A stretch of DNA of 64,000 nt from Bacillota bacterium (GCA_023429995.1 JAEZCE010000032.1:1-64000); one strand, 5' to 3'; shown: positions 42,958 to 52,493, counted from the first letter of the stretch. Notes: generated by a model not told the origin, from the letters alone. Translations and numbers: made by a program.

Positions 42958-43806
42958 ATGATTAAGATAGCGTTACCTAATAAGGGCATTTTATCGGAAG
43001 ATGCAATACGTTTGGTTACTGAAGCCGGGTATAAATGCAGACGGAATTCCAGTGAACTCATCATTCAGGATCTTGCCAATGAGGTTGATTTTTATTTTTT
43101 GCGTCCCCGCGATATCGCAATCTACATTGGCAATGGTTTTCTGGACTTGGGCATCACAGGACGGGATTTGGTCCTGGACAGCGAAGCCAAAGTAATAGAA
43201 TTATTATCCCTTAATTTCGGCCATTCCTCATTCTTTTATGCTATTCCAAAAGGAAGCAACCTTACTCCCAGCGATTTTTCCGGAAAACGGATTGCCACAT
43301 CCTATCCCCGTTTGGTGGAGCATGATCTGAAAGAACGTGGAATTAAAGCCCAGATCGTTAAGCTTGATGGCGCGGTAGAAATTTCAATCAAGCTGGGCGT
43401 GGCGGATGCAATTGCCGATGTGGTCCAATCCGGAAAAACTCTGGAAGAAGCCGGATTGATGAAGATCGACAAACCTTTACTGAAATCTGAGGCGATTTTA
43501 ATCGCGCATTCCAAGGATACAACCTCCAACAAAGACGTGGAGCTTTTCCTGCAACGTTTAAAGGGAATCATTGTCGCCCGGGAATACGTCCTTGCTGAAT
43601 ATGATATTCCCAAAGATGCCTTGTTGGCAGCGTGTAAAATAACACCAGGTATTGAATCTCCCACAATTTCACCCCTTAGCAACGACAACTGGGCTGCTGT
43701 GAAAGCAATGGTTAAAAAGACCGATATGAATACAATTATCGATCAATTAGCGGCTCTGGGTGCAAAGGCGATTATCGTCACCGAAATTCGAACCTGCCGG
43801 ATCTAA
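42958..43806 (+). CDS. hisG: ATP phosphoribosyltransferase, long form
   Basis: 282 residues, the long HisG with a C-terminal regulatory ACT-like domain (TPGIESPTISPLSNDNWAAV), so no HisZ partner is needed. IALPNKGILSEDAIRLV, DLGITGRDLVLDSE and the PRPP-loop region VADAIADVVQSGKTL are present. It begins histidine synthesis and is expected to be inhibited by histidine. hisE-hisG stand alone; other his genes are elsewhere. Confidence 0.93.
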   Translation: MIKIALPNKGILSEDAIRLVTEAGYKCRRNSSELIIQDLANEVDFYFLRPRDIAIYIGNGFLDLGITGRDLVLDSEAKVIELLSLNFGHSSFFYAIPKGSNLTPSDFSGKRIATSYPRLVEHDLKERGIKAQIVKLDGAVEISIKLGVADAIADVVQSGKTLEEAGLMKIDKPLLKSEAILIAHSKDTTSNKDVELFLQRLKGIIVAREYVLAEYDIPKDALLAACKITPGIESPTISPLSNDNWAAVKAMVKKTDMNTIIDQLAALGAKAIIVTEIRTCRI

Positions 43807-43828
43807 TAAACAAGAATATTCCATCGAC

Positions 43829-43868
43829 AAAAATCCAGTTTTTCCTTTAGGGGAGAATTGGATTTTTT
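43829..43868 (+). terminator. hisG terminator
   Basis: AAAAATCCA (43829-43837) pairs with TGGATTTTT (43859-43867), with further pairs inside around TTTA and a T run at the end. Confidence 0.8.
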
Positions 43869-43964
43869 GCTTATCCATTTCCAGTGAAACTTTAAAGGAT
43901 GTGACCCGTTTTAAAAAGAAATACTTCAAATTATATTTTTCAAACAAATGCAGAGGAGTAAATT

Positions 43965-45851
43965 ATGAAAAAGGCAGCTTATTTAGTCCCTTTGTTATTG
44001 GTGATGGTGCTGTTTTCTTTAATATATTGCAACAAAACCTATGCAGAGGGTATTTCCGCTCCCCTTCAGTCTCAACCGGCTGGTGCTACCAATAATAACT
44101 CCGGGCCATCCGGAATGAATAACCCGATAAAAATCATTGAACCGGCGGAAAACGTGAGGATTCCGGCGATATCATCGACTTTTGTATATGGTTCAGTACC
44201 GGTAGGGGGTAAACTATGGATCAATGGGAATCAGGTGCCGGTTTACACCAGCGGCGGTTTTATCACCATGATCCAGTTGTCGCCCGGCCCGTTTCAAATC
44301 AAAGCCGACCTTCAAATCGAAAATGTGACTTATCATCTCACCCGAAACATCCAAGTAGGCGCTCCAGCCTCCCCGACTGAAACGGCAGGAAAATTGACCA
44401 TCACCGCTGTAAGCCCCTCCCAGGAGCAAGAATTGTTACCGGGTGATAATGTTGAGGTAGTTTGCCAGGGAACACCGGGTAAAAAAGCATCTTTCAAAGT
44501 GAAGGGAGTTCGCCAGCACTTTCCCATGGTTGAATCCGCTCCCTTAAGCGGTTTTTATAGAGGAGTTTATACGATTGGAGAGCATGACAAATTAAAAAAA
44601 TCCAAATTTGTGATCACGCTCGAAGATCATCGTCGAAAGGTCTCCAAAGAATCAACCGGAACGGTTTCAATATTTTCCGCCCGTATTCCGGTGATGGCCG
44701 AAATTACTTCCCCTGACGCAGTCTTACGAACGGGTCCGGCCATCAGCCAAAGTGATAAAGCTGGATATTTGATGTTCCCGCCGCCAGGCACCCTGTTGCA
44801 ATTGTCCGGAAAAAAAGGCGAAGAATACCGGGTTAAATTGACCAAAACCAAAACCGTATGGGCCACTGCCAGCCAAGTGAGGCTGCTTCCGAAAGGGACA
44901 ATGCCTGCTCAAGTCGTAATTGGAAATATGGTGGTTAGTTCCAATGAACGTTCAACGAAAATCCGGTTGCCCCTTGGCCGCAAGATTCCCTTTAAAATTG
45001 AGCCCGATACGGAAGGAAAATATATTGATGTATCGTTTTATGGAGCGTACTCCAACACCGATTTAATCTCTAGTCCCGTATGCGGTGTCGTCACCAGTAT
45101 CAGCTGGTTTCAGGATGATGAGGAAACCTACAGAATGCGGATTTTTACCAATCCTAAAAGCTGGTGGGGTTATGATCCCCGTTTTGAAGAGAATGATTTT
45201 CTACTTGAATTAAGAACGCCTCCTTCTTTACAGGCAAGTGCGCGTTCTTCCTTGGAAGGACTTACGATCGCCATAGATGCCGGACACGGATCGCCTGATA
45301 CCGGAGCCATTGGTACTACCGGATATATGGAGAAAGATGCCAACCTGGCCCTGGCCAAACACTTACAACAACAACTTCTGGCAAAAGGGGCGCAGGTTAT
45401 CATGATCCGTACCGGCAACGAGGATGTTCCGCTGGCCGACAGACCCAAGGTCGCCTGGAAAAATAAAGCCGACATTCTGATCAGCATTCATAATAATGCA
45501 TTGCCTTATGGAGGGAATCCCTTTCTTAAACATGGCTTTGGGGTATATTATTTTACTCCGATGAGTCTGCAATTGGCAAGTGAAGTACATTCGGCCTATT
45601 CTAAGAGATTTGTCGGCGCTAGCGATTACAATCTGCGGGATGACGGCTTGTATTATGACAATCTGGCATTGACCCGTTCTCCTCAGATGCCTTCCATCCT
45701 TACGGAGTCGGCTTATATGATTGTGCCTGAGGAAGAAGCTTATCTGAAAACCGAAGAATTCCGCTCGGCCTGCTCCGGGGCAATTATTAAAGGACTCGAA
45801 AGTTACGCCGGCAGTATGCGCCCGGTAATCAAAACAACAAATAAAAATTGA
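43965..45851 (+). CDS. N-acetylmuramoyl-L-alanine amidase, secreted
   Basis: 628 residues. The signal peptide ends near NKTYAEG. Residues 45-420 form beta-rich domains, including an SH3-like part at about 250-310 (DAVLRTGPAISQSDKAG) and an AMIN-like part. The C-terminal Amidase_3 domain starts IAIDAGHGSPDTGAIG; zinc ligands are this His, the Glu of YMEKDANL and the His of SIHNN, with the catalytic Glu in LTESAYM. It cuts the amide bond between muramic acid and peptide. The gene is monocistronic. Confidence 0.93.
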   Translation: MKKAAYLVPLLLVMVLFSLIYCNKTYAEGISAPLQSQPAGATNNNSGPSGMNNPIKIIEPAENVRIPAISSTFVYGSVPVGGKLWINGNQVPVYTSGGFITMIQLSPGPFQIKADLQIENVTYHLTRNIQVGAPASPTETAGKLTITAVSPSQEQELLPGDNVEVVCQGTPGKKASFKVKGVRQHFPMVESAPLSGFYRGVYTIGEHDKLKKSKFVITLEDHRRKVSKESTGTVSIFSARIPVMAEITSPDAVLRTGPAISQSDKAGYLMFPPPGTLLQLSGKKGEEYRVKLTKTKTVWATASQVRLLPKGTMPAQVVIGNMVVSSNERSTKIRLPLGRKIPFKIEPDTEGKYIDVSFYGAYSNTDLISSPVCGVVTSISWFQDDEETYRMRIFTNPKSWWGYDPRFEENDFLLELRTPPSLQASARSSLEGLTIAIDAGHGSPDTGAIGTTGYMEKDANLALAKHLQQQLLAKGAQVIMIRTGNEDVPLADRPKVAWKNKADILISIHNNALPYGGNPFLKHGFGVYYFTPMSLQLASEVHSAYSKRFVGASDYNLRDDGLYYDNLALTRSPQMPSILTESAYMIVPEEEAYLKTEEFRSACSGAIIKGLESYAGSMRPVIKTTNKN

Positions 45852-46039
45852 TAAGGAATTTACCGATTCATTGCATAGATAAGCTGGTTTAGTAAAAAAT
45901 AAATTATACCAAAAAATCCGGTTCAATCCATACTAATAGGTGAGAACCAATGGAAAATCCGGAGAAAAAACCAACCTAGGAAACATACACTGGTATGAAT
46001 TCAATGAGATAGTATATTTTACTGTAAAGAAGACAGAAG

Positions 46040-46330
46040 ATGGATGATATCGAGTCTTTGGTTTGTCCGGTATGTCAGGGCAAAAATTTTCAAATAAAGT
46101 ATGAAGCGAGCTATGTTTATTCCTATAACATTGACTCAGATGCTCCCGGTCTCAAAAACACGACGGAATTTCTGTCATACCTTTATGACAGCCGGACACA
46201 GATCGACGCCAAGCAATATTTGCAATGTAGCGTCTGTCAAGCCCAATATCCCTGTTATTTTACTGACTGGGACGGTAAAATTAGTTTGAAATGTTTACAA
46301 GATGCCATTAACTCAAATTTCAAAATTTAA
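46040..46330 (+). CDS. small zinc-ribbon-like protein, unknown
   Basis: 96 residues with CPVC near the N-terminus and CSVC at about residue 73, a possible zinc ribbon. The middle is acidic and tyrosine-rich (YVYSYNIDSD). No family is recognised and the ribosome site is weak (AGAAG). It sits alone between the amidase and hcp. Confidence 0.5.
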   Translation: MDDIESLVCPVCQGKNFQIKYEASYVYSYNIDSDAPGLKNTTEFLSYLYDSRTQIDAKQYLQCSVCQAQYPCYFTDWDGKISLKCLQDAINSNFKI

Positions 46331-46423
46331 GGGTTCAACTATTGATACTGTGATATCGGGGGAGGGGTACCGCTAGAACAGACACGGGTACAACTTATCA
46401 TCTTACTGATATTAAACACATTG

Positions 46424-46460
46424 CCCATTCCGATTAGAACCGGAATGGGTTTCCTTTTTG
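46424..46460 (+). terminator. terminator upstream of hcp
   Basis: CCCATTCCG (46424-46432) and CGGAATGGG (46441-46449) form a perfect nine-base stem followed by TTTCCTTTTT. Confidence 0.8.
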
Positions 46461-46561
46461 GTCGTCCCCAGGTGTATATGGGTAAATAAGTGTCGTGCAG
46501 ACGGGGAATATATTCAATATCGTAGGGAAAAAGTATTGGTGATGAAAAGGAGAGGATATTC

Positions 46562-48211
46562 ATGTTCTGCAATCAATGTGAACAAACAGCCAAAGGTGAA
46601 GCCTGTACTGCAAAAGGCGTTTGTGGAAAAACTGCTGACCTGGCGGACTTGCAGGATTTACTGATGCACGCAGTGAGAGGACTTTGCCATTTTTCAACCG
46701 AGGGACGCAGGGTTGGAGTTAACGAGAGCGAAGTGAATCGGTTTATCTGCAAAGCTATATTTAGCACGTTGACCAACGTTAATTTTGATGAATCCCGTTT
46801 TCAGGAATTAATTAATCAAACCGTGGATTATCAGGAAAAACTCAAGGAAAAAGTCGCTAAAGCCGGTGGAAAAACAAATTTTGACGATCCGGCAGCAACA
46901 TTAAAGCCGGCTAATACCATACCGGATTTGATTAAACAAGGCCAGGAAGCCGGCCAGGTGTGGAATCCAAGAGTTGATCAGGATACTCAATCCGTCCAAC
47001 AGATACTGGTCTTCGGAATAAAGGGAACTGCAGCTTATGCCGATCATGCGGCAATTCTCGGGCAGGAAGACGATCGGGTTTATGCATTTATTCAAGAGGC
47101 CTTGGCTTCATTGCCACAAATGGACCTTACATTAAAAGATTGGGTAGCCATGGCCTTAAAATGTGGGGAAATTAATTTTATTGCTTTGGAATTGCTAGAT
47201 AGGGCTAATACCAGTACCTATGGGCATCCGGTTCCAACCAAGGTCCCGTTGGGACACCGTAAAGGCAAATGTATCCTGGTTTCCGGACATGATTTAAAAG
47301 ATATGGCTAATTTACTGAATCAAACCGAAGGGAAAGAAATTGACATTTATACCCATGGAGAGATGCTTCCAGCCCACGGCTACCCGGAATTAAAAAAACA
47401 TCCTCATTTATATGGTCATTTTGGCACGGCATGGCAGAATCAGCGTCAAGAATTTGAAAAGTTTCCCGGAGCCATTTTAATGACCACCAACTGTCTGCAA
47501 GAACCGAAAGAGGTTTACCGGGAAAACATTTTTACCACAGGAATGGTCGGCTGGAAAAATGTTCATCATGTCAAAAACGGAGAATTCGCCGAAGTCATTC
47601 AAAAAGCCTCATCCATGCCTGGTTTTCCTTCGGATGAGGATAAAGGAAGCGTGATGGTGGGCTTTGGTCATAATACCGTTTTGAGTATTGCCGATAAAGT
47701 GATTGAAGGAGTAAAAACAGGGGCGATTCAACATTTTGTCTTGGTCGGAGGGTGTGACGGCGCAAAACCAGGGCGAAATTACTATACGGAATTGGTGGAA
47801 AAACTTCCAAAAAATACGGTCGTTTTAACCTTGGCGTGTGGGAAATTCCGTTTTTTCGACAAAAATTTGGGGCAAATCGGAGACATACCCCGATTGTTGG
47901 ATGTTGGTCAATGTAATGACGCATATTCGGCGGTTAAGATCGCCTTGGCCCTGGCCGATGCTTTTCATTGCGGTGTGGACGAGCTGCCGCTTTCGTTGGT
48001 TTTATCCTGGTATGAACAAAAAGCGGTTGCCATCCTCCTTACTTTACTTCATTTGGGAATTAAGAATATCCGGTTAGGTCCGAGTCTGCCGCCGTTTATT
48101 TCTAAAAATGTATTGGATGTTTTGGTGCAAAATTTTGGGATTAAACCCATCAAGACTCCGGATGAAGACATTGCCGATATTCTGGGAGAAAAACAAACAT
48201 TAAAAGTATAA
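46562..48211 (+). CDS. hcp: hybrid cluster protein (hydroxylamine reductase)
   Basis: 549 residues. The N-terminal cluster cysteines are C3, C6, C15 and C21; later blocks GHDLKDMANLL, GSVMVGFGHNTVL, LVGGCDGAKPGRNYY, VLTLACGKFRF and SWYEQKAVAILLTLL match Hcp and its hybrid cluster ligands. Hcp protects anaerobes from nitric oxide and nitrosative stress. The ribosome site is AAGGAGAGG. A palindrome GAATATATTC (46506-46515) upstream may be an operator. No hcr reductase gene follows. Confidence 0.95.
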   Translation: MFCNQCEQTAKGEACTAKGVCGKTADLADLQDLLMHAVRGLCHFSTEGRRVGVNESEVNRFICKAIFSTLTNVNFDESRFQELINQTVDYQEKLKEKVAKAGGKTNFDDPAATLKPANTIPDLIKQGQEAGQVWNPRVDQDTQSVQQILVFGIKGTAAYADHAAILGQEDDRVYAFIQEALASLPQMDLTLKDWVAMALKCGEINFIALELLDRANTSTYGHPVPTKVPLGHRKGKCILVSGHDLKDMANLLNQTEGKEIDIYTHGEMLPAHGYPELKKHPHLYGHFGTAWQNQRQEFEKFPGAILMTTNCLQEPKEVYRENIFTTGMVGWKNVHHVKNGEFAEVIQKASSMPGFPSDEDKGSVMVGFGHNTVLSIADKVIEGVKTGAIQHFVLVGGCDGAKPGRNYYTELVEKLPKNTVVLTLACGKFRFFDKNLGQIGDIPRLLDVGQCNDAYSAVKIALALADAFHCGVDELPLSLVLSWYEQKAVAILLTLLHLGIKNIRLGPSLPPFISKNVLDVLVQNFGIKPIKTPDEDIADILGEKQTLKV

Positions 48212-48268
48212 GGATTGAATATACTTCGGTTGAAGAATGTTAGTTAAGTAATAATTAATCTGACAACT

Positions 48269-48694
48269 TTAGGCTTTAATTAAAGTTATTGTTCCTTGAC
48301 TTTCAATTTTATCCGAAACAAAAAGTCTCCAATAAAATAAACCATTGATGTTTTCACTCGTAAAGTTATTTAAAGTACCATTAATATAATAAATTGGAAC
48401 TCCTCTTTCATTAAGAAATGTATAAGAAAAGCTTCCATCTCGCGAACAAGTTCCTTCAATTCTTATTATTGAAGCTGGAGAATCCGAAGAGTCTTGAGAG
48501 GTAACAGCTCCTTCGGATTTTCCAACTTCATTAGTTTTTAGATAAAGGATTTTAAAATTATAATAGCCATTTGATGGAGAAGTCCCAAAGGAAATTACCC
48601 CTTTCCAGTTTCCGACATACGGATTATTATTTTTACACAACCCTATTGAACAAATTATTAAGACAAGTAATACGATAACTATAAACCTTTTCAT
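48269..48694 (-). CDS. small exported protein, unknown
   Basis: 141 residues. A strong signal (MKRFIVIVLLVLIICSIG) ends at a Cys (GLCKNNN) that resembles a lipoprotein site, but Leu just before the Cys is not canonical. The mature part is beta-rich (VGNWKGVISFG, SFSYTFLNERGVPIYY) and may be a small lipocalin-like or adhesin-like fold. The coding is A/T-rich with rare-looking codons compared with its neighbours. AAGGAGATG precedes the start. It has no neighbour in an operon. Confidence 0.6.
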   Translation of the reverse strand: MKRFIVIVLLVLIICSIGLCKNNNPYVGNWKGVISFGTSPSNGYYNFKILYLKTNEVGKSEGAVTSQDSSDSPASIIRIEGTCSRDGSFSYTFLNERGVPIYYINGTLNNFTSENINGLFYWRLFVSDKIESQGTITLIKA

Positions 48695-49231
48695 GATACT
48701 TCATCTCCTTAAACACTTAGTTCCTCTATGGTAATAATAAATTAAACTTGGCATTCTCATAACAATAATGCGCTAAAAAGCAATCTATGCAATATCTTTC
48801 ATACCCAGTCAACATAACTTTCTTTCCTTTCTAAAAAAATCCTTCACAAGGAGCAAACAAATTTTCTGAATGGGGATTGAGACTACAGTGCATTACATGC
48901 ATTACATGCATTACATGGGCCACTACAATTACAATTTTAAATTGAGATGGTATATAGTAGGAGATTGACAGTTAGATAATACCTTTAATTTTATAATAGT
49001 AATTTTTATAACCTAGTACAGTTGATGCTATTCGATCATTAACCGGACAATAGTGATAAGAAATATATATTTTTAGACTGATTTGACGTAATTGGCAAGT
49101 AAATTGTCGTCATTTGCTAGTTACAGAGCGATATTGAATGGATATAATAGTTACAGTCCCCCAAATAAGGTAGAGCGCAATCCCAACCCAAACTAGAGAA
49201 TATACGGACAGCAAAAGGAGGGCCCATTTGG
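48695..49231. other. A/T-rich gap with a triple 9-bp repeat
   Basis: CATTACATG occurs three times in direct succession at 48891-48917. A TATAAT-like box near 49142 precedes the AraC gene without a clear -35. Nothing else was recognised. Confidence 0.5.
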
Positions 49232-50242
49232 ATGGCGTCTCATACTCGTATTAAAATTCCAGCCGGATTTTGGACAGGATTACGTCAATTAGGGATTTCC
49301 GCCCACGATGTGGTTCGAAAAGCAAGACTACCGCTTACCATTATTATGGAACCTGTTGTCACCACCGCCGAATATTTTGCTATCTGGCAGGCTTATTCCG
49401 ATCTCATTGAAGACATAGCCCAAGGAATTATCAAGCTTACGACCGTCTTTGAAACAGCCCATTATCCGGCGGCTGTCTTAGCGACGTTCCATGCCCGTAA
49501 CTACCGCGACGCTCTAAAACGAATGACCCGATACAAACAACTATGCCCTCCGGAAAGTTTACGGCTCACCGAGGAAGGTGAGCACTGTACAATCGAACTG
49601 GACTGGTTGGATACCGAGCAACCCGGTCCCCCGATGCTGGTTGGTATTACACTGGCTTTTCTTTTGGAGCTGGGACGCCGGGGCACCGGTCAATCATTGA
49701 CAGCCAGCTTCGTTGAATTTTCCCACTCAATGGGTGATGTACAAGTACTGGAAGCTTATTTCGGATGCTGTATCCGGACAGATGCAAATTGTAACCGGTT
49801 GACGCTCCATCGAGGCGATCTGGACCGTCCCTTTATCTCCTACAACCAGGAATTGCTGGAGATTCTCACTCCCGTAGTGGACCAATCCTTGGATGAACAG
49901 CAACGTAGCCGATCAATCACAGAAATGGTCAAGTGGATCATAAAACGTAGCCTAGCAGGAGGGCGCTCGGACATTCAAACTGTCGCCAGCGAGTTAGGAA
50001 TAAGTGACCGTACCTTGCAGCGCCGTCTTACTGACGAAGGCACTAACTTCAAGCAACTGTTGACACAAGTCCGGCATGAGCAGGCCCGGGAGTACTTGGC
50101 AGATCCCTCGCTGGATATTAAAGAAGTGGCCTTTTTGATTGGATATGAAGACCAAAACTCGTTTTACCGCGCCTTCAGCTTTTGGGAAGGTGATACTCCT
50201 TTAAATTGGCGTATTAAACATTTAGGTACCAATCATCGATAA
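49232..50242 (+). CDS. AraC family transcriptional regulator (OruR/ArgR-like fold)
   Basis: 336 residues. The N-terminal ligand-binding domain is of the Arabinose_bd type (LGISAHDVVRKARLPL, FETAHYPAAVLATFHARNYRDAL), and the C-terminal AraC DNA-binding domain shows VASELGISDRTLQRRLTDEG and EVAFLIGYEDQNSFYRAFSFWEGDTPLNWR. It probably activates the SDR gene downstream in answer to a small molecule. ATG or TTG near 49229-49232 follows AGGAGGG. The gene looks more G+C-rich than the gap before it. Confidence 0.88.
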   Translation: MASHTRIKIPAGFWTGLRQLGISAHDVVRKARLPLTIIMEPVVTTAEYFAIWQAYSDLIEDIAQGIIKLTTVFETAHYPAAVLATFHARNYRDALKRMTRYKQLCPPESLRLTEEGEHCTIELDWLDTEQPGPPMLVGITLAFLLELGRRGTGQSLTASFVEFSHSMGDVQVLEAYFGCCIRTDANCNRLTLHRGDLDRPFISYNQELLEILTPVVDQSLDEQQRSRSITEMVKWIIKRSLAGGRSDIQTVASELGISDRTLQRRLTDEGTNFKQLLTQVRHEQAREYLADPSLDIKEVAFLIGYEDQNSFYRAFSFWEGDTPLNWRIKHLGTNHR

Positions 50243-50357
50243 GATGAAAATTATTCGTACTATTCCGAAGTTCATCAATACACGCAAATGCTGAAAAATA
50301 GGATGTTGGCTTAGTCACTTTTTATAATTATCAGCAAATCAAAAGGAGAAATGGATT

Positions 50358-51152
50358 ATGGATATGGGATTAAACAAAAAAACAGCTTTAGTTACAGGAT
50401 CGACCAAAGGGATAGGGAAAGCAATAGCCATTGAACTTGCAAGAGAAGGTGTTAATGTACTGGTTAATGGGCGAAATGACGAAGAAGTAGAACGAACTGT
50501 AAATGAAATTCAATCAGATTTCCCGGCGACCTTTCCTCAAAATGCTACAGCGGATCTTGTGGATATTCCACAAAGAACAGCTTTATTTGAAAAATATCCC
50601 GATATTGATATTTTAGTTAACAATATTGGCATTTATGAAATTATGCAATATCAAGATATTGACGATGAAATATGGGAAAAATACTTCCGTACCAATGTTC
50701 TTGCGGCAAACGGCTTATCGAAATTCTATTTGCCGAAAATGTTGAAAAACGGTTTTGGCCGCATTATCTTTATTGCCAGTGAAGAAGCAATAATGCCTTC
50801 AGGACTGATGCCTCAGTATTGTATGACAAAATCCATGCTATTATCGTTGTCAAAAAGCCTATCAATATTAACAACTGGAACAGAAGTCACAGTCAATACG
50901 ATCATGCCGGGACCAACCCTCTCTGAAAAAGTGCATCAAATCATTGAGACTATGTACCCTCATGAAGATATGACTTTTTCAGAAAAAGAGAAAAAATTTA
51001 TGACTACAAACCTGCCTCAATCGGAGATACAGCGATTTATCAAACCCGTTGAAATCGGTAGACTAACGGCATTTGTATGTAGTCCTTATGCGTCCGCATT
51101 TAAAGGTTCTCCGATCCGGATGGATGGGGGAATGGTACCTACTATTTTTTAA
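50358..51152 (+). CDS. short-chain dehydrogenase/reductase
   Basis: 264 residues. TGSTKGIGKAIA is the NAD(P)-binding glycine motif, NNIGIYE the following loop, Ser in FIASEEA and YCMTK the catalytic Ser-Tyr-Lys. The C-terminal RMDGGMVPT is typical of classical SDRs. The residue after the second strand (NGRND) favours NADP(H). The substrate is unknown. It follows the AraC gene in the same direction and may be its target. Confidence 0.9.
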   Translation: MDMGLNKKTALVTGSTKGIGKAIAIELAREGVNVLVNGRNDEEVERTVNEIQSDFPATFPQNATADLVDIPQRTALFEKYPDIDILVNNIGIYEIMQYQDIDDEIWEKYFRTNVLAANGLSKFYLPKMLKNGFGRIIFIASEEAIMPSGLMPQYCMTKSMLLSLSKSLSILTTGTEVTVNTIMPGPTLSEKVHQIIETMYPHEDMTFSEKEKKFMTTNLPQSEIQRFIKPVEIGRLTAFVCSPYASAFKGSPIRMDGGMVPTIF

Positions 51153-51183
51153 CATTTTTTAGTTTAGAGTCAGTCGCTATAAC

Positions 51184-51213
51184 AAACCCGCTCCAGCTCA
51201 TTGGGCGGGTTTC
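51184..51213 (+). terminator. SDR terminator
   Basis: AAACCCGC (51184-51191) and GCGGGTTT (51205-51212) form an eight-base stem. Confidence 0.75.
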
Positions 51214-51749
51214 ATGTTCGTATAGAATTTTTACAGTAAAAGTATAACACTCATTTTAAGACTTTCGGTGCCCAAAAAGTGCCGCAGTCTTTTATTTTAC
51301 CGTCGTCATCTGATTATTAGCATCAATGATTTCCTTTAATTTCATATACTCATTAATGAAGTGTTACAAATATAAACTTCTTATATTTAATAGTCTTCAA
51401 GATGCTAAAAAATAGCATGTTTGTTTCGTACGATACAATTTTATTCATAGATTTGAGCTTTCTCCTCCAGATAGTAAATAATGGCCTACGGTATATACTC
51501 GTGGATGGTTATTAAAAGATAACATATTTAGGTGGTTAACTGCATTAATAATGTCTATCGTTGGAGATTCTTGTTAATGTATGCTTTTTTAATCCAACAG
51601 ATGCAATCTAACTGTCAATTTTTATCAAATCAATAGATGTATTTAACTGTCAATGTCCTTTAGTCTTTGTACTACCGAAACAGAGTATAAGATCAGCTAT
51701 ATAAATTAGTTTACATAATATATATTATACGACTCTAAAAAATGCAAAG
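51214..51749. other. A/T-rich gap, second hairpin and a short direct repeat
   Basis: A second hairpin with AAGACT/AGTCTT arms and a T run lies at 51258-51297. An imperfect 20-base direct repeat with the shared part TAACTGTCAAT occurs at 51599-51619 and 51635-51654. No gene was recognised. Confidence 0.45.
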
Positions 51750-51781
51750 AAAAAACACCTTCCTTTTTTTTAAGAAGGTGT
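51750..51781 (-). terminator. terminator of the YneA-like transcript
   Basis: ACACCTTC (51755-51762) and GAAGGTGT (51774-51781) pair; on the minus strand the stem is followed by TTTTTT. Confidence 0.8.
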
Positions 51782-51822
51782 CAGTTGCTAAAGGAAACTA
51801 AGCTTTAACAAATAAAACGAAA

Positions 51823-51963
51823 TTATCCTGTTATTTTCATAGCAGCCAATTGTTCTTTATTAATAATCATAGCCATATAATTACTCATATAGATTAATTC
51901 TTTATGGCGGATCTCAAAATCAATTTTCAAATTATTGGCAATCGTATTTTTTTTCCGATTCAT
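51823..51963 (-). CDS. 46-residue protein of unknown function in the SOS locus
   Basis: A start ATG (51963-51961) follows GGAAAGGAT with good spacing and the frame gives 46 residues beginning MNRKKNTIANNLKIDFEI and ending in AAMKITG. The first part is basic; the rest forms an amphipathic helix-turn pattern with many methionines and isoleucines. It is too short for usual gene finders. It lies 57 bases after the YneA-like gene on the same strand and before a terminator, so it is probably co-transcribed and SOS-induced. Size recalls Spo0E-type phosphatases, but the SxxxD motif is missing. Confidence 0.5.
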   Translation of the reverse strand: MNRKKNTIANNLKIDFEIRHKELIYMSNYMAMIINKEQLAAMKITG

Positions 51964-52020
51964 AGTTATTATCCTTTCCCGTATCGAATAATTGATAGAC
52001 CTAAATTTCGCTGATTCATT

Positions 52021-52338
52021 TCAAATATCGGTATTTCCCGCAATTACAATTTCCAACTTTTGTCCGGCAATTAAATCGCTTTTTGAAATCTGGTTTATAT
52101 TTTTTATATTTTTAATAGTCGCCCTAGGATCCGATTGGGGTGCAATTCGCTGAGCAATCGACCATAGAGTATCTCCATGGCGGACTGTAATTTCATAAGT
52201 CGTTTTTTCGCTTGTAGCCTTGGCCACATTGGAAATATACATCATCCAAAAAGAGATTATAACTACGATAATTGCCAGGTGGATTAAGAACTTTTTATAG
52301 GACCAGCGGTATTTTCTTCCTTGAACGTAAACACTCAT
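52021..52338 (-). CDS. LysM membrane protein, YneA-like SOS cell-division inhibitor
   Basis: 105 residues: a basic N-terminus, one membrane segment (LIHLAIIVVIISFWMMY), then a LysM domain (TYEITVRHGDTLWSIAQRIA). This is the plan of YneA, the Bacillus SOS protein that delays division and is divergent from lexA, exactly as here. ATG 52338 lies 11 bases after AAGGAG; TTG 52362 is the other candidate. LexA boxes lie upstream. Confidence 0.82.
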   Translation of the reverse strand: MSVYVQGRKYRWSYKKFLIHLAIIVVIISFWMMYISNVAKATSEKTTYEITVRHGDTLWSIAQRIAPQSDPRATIKNIKNINQISKSDLIAGQKLEIVIAGNTDI

Positions 52339-52359
52339 ATGGTAATCAACTCCTTCATG

Positions 52360-52459
52360 CAAACATTTGTTCTGCTAAATTAATCATAACACGAACGTTC
52401 GTTCTAGTCAACAAAAAAGCGAACAAATGTTTGTAATTTTTTTTCCTTTATGATATAAT
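52360..52459. promoter_or_regulatory. divergent SOS promoter region with three LexA boxes
   Basis: Three sites fit the Gram-positive LexA box CGAAC-N4-GTTYG: CAAACATTTGTTCT (52360-52373), CGAACGTTCGTTCT (52392-52405) and CGAACAAATGTTTG (52420-52433). The last overlaps the -35 TTGTAA (52431-52436) of a lexA promoter whose -10 TATAAT is at 52454-52459, 17 bases on. LexA should repress both itself and the YneA-like gene. Confidence 0.88.
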
Positions 52460-52493
52460 GAGGCCGATGAATTATAGTAAAGGAGGCGTGATA

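Noticed and set aside
46331..46561. tRNA or other RNA gene before hcp
   Set aside because: Only a terminator hairpin is present; no cloverleaf can be drawn.
51823..51963. Spo0E-type phosphatase for the 46-residue gene
   Set aside because: Length fits but the SxxxD signature of that family is absent.
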